Below, in pieces: positions 39,195 through 41,231 of a stretch of DNA of 41,231 bases. Position 1 is the first letter of the stretch. Each line of letters starts with the position of its first letter. Under the pieces are notes generated by a model. The model searched no databases. It worked only from the letters and a program-made list of their open reading frames with translations, and was not told the origin of the DNA. Source of the DNA: Nocardia xishanensis NBRC 101358 (lineage in GTDB: Bacteria; Actinomycetota; Actinomycetes; Mycobacteriales; Mycobacteriaceae); the NCBI RefSeq assembly GCF_001613365.1, contig NZ_BDCF01000062.1, positions 1-41,231 on the forward strand, written 5' to 3'. A program made the position numbers and the translations under genes.

Positions 39195-39797
39195 TCAGTA
39201 GCCCTGCATCACCTTGCGCAGGGCGTACTCGGTGAGCGAGACCAGCGCCTGCTTGGCGGGCTCGCGCCGCCGCGCGTCGATGGACAGGATCGGCACGTCC
39301 GCGGGCACCGCGAGTGCCTGCCGGATGTCCTCGATCGGATAACGCGGTGCGTCGTCGAATTCGTTGAGCGCAACCAGGAAAGGTAGGTTGCGGGCCTCGA
39401 AGTAGTCGACGGCCGCGAAACTGTCCTCCAGCCTGCGGGTGTCGACGAGCACCACGGCGCCGATGGCGCCGCGGATCAGGTCGTCCCACATGAACCAGAA
39501 CCGGTACTGGCCCGGCGTACCGAACAAGTACAGCACCAGATCGTCCGCAAGGCTGATCCGGCCGAAGTCCATGGCCACCGTGGTGGTGGACTTCATCGGA
39601 ATGCCGGTCAGATTATCGATTCCCGTACTGGCATTGGTCACCAATGCCTCGGTACGCAGCGGAACGATCTCCGAGACGGCACCGACCAACGTGGTCTTGC
39701 CGACACCGAAGCCACCAGCGACCACGATCTTCGCCGAGGTGGGCTTGCTGGTGCGGGTATCGACCTGTGCCGTCGAATCAAATACGCCGGAGTCCAC
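39195..39797 (-). CDS. cvnD: Conservon GTPase CvnD (MglA/Ras-like)
   Basis: 200-residue small GTPase. P-loop GGFGVGKTT (about 28-36), switch region STTTVAMDFGR (about 69-79), G3-type GTPGQ (about 93-97), a divergent G4 NEFD (about 145-148) and SIDARR as G5. Together with the roadblock and DUF742 proteins upstream this is the actinobacterial conservon set that relays a sensor-kinase signal to a Ras-like switch affecting development or metabolism. The GTG start lies 20 bases inside the cvnC gene, indicating coupling. Last gene of the operon. Confidence 0.92.
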   Translation of the reverse strand: MDSGVFDSTAQVDTRTSKPTSAKIVVAGGFGVGKTTLVGAVSEIVPLRTEALVTNASTGIDNLTGIPMKSTTTVAMDFGRISLADDLVLYLFGTPGQYRFWFMWDDLIRGAIGAVVLVDTRRLEDSFAAVDYFEARNLPFLVALNEFDDAPRYPIEDIRQALAVPADVPILSIDARRREPAKQALVSLTEYALRKVMQGY

Positions 39798-40152
39798 TGA
39801 GAACCCTTTCGATCAGCTCGCGACGTTCATCGTCGCTGGAATCGTCTTTCAAAGTCGCCGAAACGCGTACATGCCCGGCTTCGATGAGGTCGGCCACGAG
39901 TACCCGTGCCACACCGATCGGAATTCCGAGTCGTGCCGCTACTTCGGCAACGGACGGCGATTCTCTGCACAACTCCACGATTGACGTCTCGATGTTGGTC
40001 AGTTCGAACTGCCGCTCCAGGGCGACCGGATGCGATGCGACGAGGGCCTCGAGCGCCAACTCGAACGTGGGCCTGGTGCGGCCTGCGGTCAGCGAGTATG
40101 GGCGAACGAGGCTCGGCTCGGCGCTCCCCACGCGGTGATCTTCTATGTCCAT
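39778..40152 (-). CDS. cvnC: Conservon DUF742 protein CvnC
   Basis: 124 residues. DUF742 signature with SLVRPYSLTAGRTRP (about 14-28) and the winged-helix-like stretch SPSVAEVAARLGIPIGVARVLVADLI (split about 65-90), ending in ERVLSGLRRI, the usual CvnC end. The ATG at 40152 is preceded by GGTGGG; a longer frame to 40209 has no support. It probably bridges the roadblock protein and the GTPase or binds DNA; its role is unproven. It overlaps cvnD by 20 bases and follows cvnB by 7 bases. Confidence 0.9.
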   Translation of the reverse strand: MDIEDHRVGSAEPSLVRPYSLTAGRTRPTFELALEALVASHPVALERQFELTNIETSIVELCRESPSVAEVAARLGIPIGVARVLVADLIEAGHVRVSATLKDDSSDDERRELIERVLSGLRRI

Positions 40153-40159
40153 CCCACCA

Positions 40160-40573
40160 TCAGGAACCCATCGTGACGCGTGGCGTGGCCTGTACCGTCT
40201 GGCCAACACGCTCGACCAACAGAGCCATCTCGTAGCCGACCTGTCCGATGTCGCAGGACGTGTTGGTCAGCACCGCGAGATAGGAGCCGTCGCCGACCGC
40301 CATCAGCAGCAGGTATCCGTGTTCCATCTCCACGACCGACTGCAGCACCGTGCCGCCCTCGAACAGGTTCGAGACGCCGACCGAGAGGCTGGCCAGGCCG
40401 GCGGTGACCGCCGAGAGCTGTTCAGCGCGGTCGACGGGCAGCTGGGCACTCGCGGCCATGAGTAGGCCGTCAGCCGAGACCAGTACGGCATGAGCTACGC
40501 CAGGAACCTCGTTGGCGAAGTTCGAAACCAGCCAATCCAGCTGACGGTTCGTACCACCTAGATCGGGGTTCAT
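40160..40573 (-). CDS. cvnB: Conservon roadblock/LC7-domain protein CvnB
   Basis: 137 residues of the roadblock/LC7 fold: LDWLVSNFANEVPGVAHAVLVSADGLLMAAS (start of the domain, about 13-43), AEQLSAVTAGLASLSVG and VEMEHGYLLLMAVGDGSYLAVL (about 81-102). In conservons and in the MglB/MglA pair this protein acts as a GTPase-activating partner of the Ras-like protein. Its ATG overlaps the stop of the upstream kinase gene (ATGA). Confidence 0.92.
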   Translation of the reverse strand: MNPDLGGTNRQLDWLVSNFANEVPGVAHAVLVSADGLLMAASAQLPVDRAEQLSAVTAGLASLSVGVSNLFEGGTVLQSVVEMEHGYLLLMAVGDGSYLAVLTNTSCDIGQVGYEMALLVERVGQTVQATPRVTMGS

Positions 40574-41231
40574 CGGTCTCCTTTGTCTCCGGTTAGGTTC
40601 ATTTCTCTCATCGCACGGCCATCCCGGACGCCCTGCTGGTGACGGCTCAAGCTGGACCTGATCGATTCCGGATCTCGGCTCGCAGCCCGACCCGCGGTGC
40701 CGCTGACGGCGCCGGGGACCAGCCTCCCGCCCGGATTGCGTTGAGGCAAGCCCGCAGCCGTCTTTGTTTCGGCCTGCGCCTCACTGGCCCTGCGTGCGGC
40801 CTGCCAACCCTCGTCGCCCGGCGACTCGAAGGAGGCCGCGATCTGGGACCGATCCGGGTTCGGATCGGCCAGCCACGCCGACATCATCTCGGCGAAGATC
40901 GGGCTGTCCATCGGCGACCCGGACTCGTCCGCGGGCTGCAGGCGAGTCTGGAAGAACGACGCCGTCTTCGATGGGTTGGACTTGTAGCTGTGCCTGCCGG
41001 GGTCGCGGCCGGCCGCCGGGGCGCTCGGCGCTGCTCCCTGCTCCGCGTTGCTCGCGGCGGGCTGCACCGTCCGTTCCCGTTGCGGCAGACCGACTCCCGG
41101 CGGCACCTCGCGCTGCGGCATCACTGTTGCGCCCGGTTCCCGCTGTGGCAGGCCGGTGGGCGACGGTGCGGCCGAAGGACGCTGCGGCAGACCGGTGGGG
41201 GCCTCGCGCTGCGGCAGGCCTTCCGTCGCGG
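40570..41231 (-). CDS. cvnA: Conservon sensor histidine kinase CvnA, C-terminal tail (partial)
   Basis: The frame is open to the right edge, so only about 220 C-terminal residues are seen and no kinase domain is in view. The visible part is a disordered Pro/Gln/Arg-rich tail with repeated GLPQR/MPQR motifs (at about 41180-41222, 41150, 41105, 41070 and 40745), a common feature of actinobacterial conservon kinases. It continues with a helical part (SPIFAEMMSAWLADPNPDRS) and the C-terminal RSSLSRHQQGVRDGR. The identity rests on the motif repeats and on cvnB-C-D following with a four-base overlap. Confidence 0.85.
   Translation of the reverse strand, partial: ATEGLPQREAPTGLPQRPSAAPSPTGLPQREPGATVMPQREVPPGVGLPQRERTVQPAASNAEQGAAPSAPAAGRDPGRHSYKSNPSKTASFFQTRLQPADESGSPMDSPIFAEMMSAWLADPNPDRSQIAASFESPGDEGWQAARRASEAQAETKTAAGLPQRNPGGRLVPGAVSGTAGRAASRDPESIRSSLSRHQQGVRDGRAMREMNLTGDKGDR

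Overview
The window is a piece of a high-G+C actinobacterial chromosome of the mycolic-acid group, most likely Nocardia or a close relative. The evidence is a KmtR-type metal sensor that keeps the mycobacterial nickel/cobalt ligands, an EchA6 / Rv0906-like / MT0933-antitoxin / AccD3 neighbourhood resembling M. tuberculosis Rv0904c-Rv0909, a mycothiol-type DinB enzyme, a three-domain LigD, a Rv2326c/Rv2325c-like ECF transporter and a conservon (cvn) signalling operon. No transposase, integrase, CRISPR array or rRNA was seen. Genus-level placement is inference from remembered families, not from a search.

Layout. 0-5 kb: nitronate monooxygenase-like flavoenzyme, a conserved SCO5389-family protein, a Baeyer-Villiger-type monooxygenase (BVMO), then a KmtR-like repressor overlapping a His-rich cation diffusion exporter. 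5-10 kb: acyl-CoA synthetase, AI-2E-family permease, and an alpha/beta hydrolase divergent from a TetR regulator with two fused palindromic operators between them. 10-16 kb: tRNA-Arg(CCT), a Gly-rich membrane protein, a secreted NlpC/P60 protein with seven exact-length 36-nt coding repeats, a chromosomal ParA ATPase with a KfrA/ParB-like partner, and an isochorismatase-fold protein without its cysteine. 16-22 kb: Orn/Lys/Arg decarboxylase, class III adenylate cyclase, RluA-type pseudouridine synthase, a mycothiol-enzyme relative divergent from a MarR regulator, and a cAMP-phosphodiesterase-type metallophosphoesterase. 21.6-27.2 kb: AraC regulator divergent from a second BVMO, then a fused ECF transporter with its EcfT subunit.

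27.5-33.4 kb: secreted protein, secreted lipase, a second cysteine-less isochorismatase, and LigD between two orphan MT0933-family small proteins. 33.4-39.1 kb: Rv0906-like metallo-hydrolase and EchA6-like acyl-CoA-binding protein (overlapping genes), a flavoprotein monooxygenase, an aldo/keto reductase and an AccD3-like carboxyltransferase. 39.2 kb to the end: cvnD, cvnC, cvnB and the C-terminal tail of cvnA, which runs off the window.

Themes: lipid and CoA chemistry (FadD, EchA6, AccD3, lipase, BVMOs), cAMP turnover (cyclase and phosphodiesterase 3 kb apart), metal export, and polar or cell-wall organisation (ParA pair, NlpC/P60, conservon). Genes are compactly packed, and most convergent pairs are separated by long perfect-stem hairpins. 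No single clearly new system stands out. The least explained parts are the ParA/KfrA-like pair with its palindromic promoter region, the leader ORF and 36-nt repeats of the NlpC/P60 gene, and the enzyme-fold proteins that have lost their catalytic residue.
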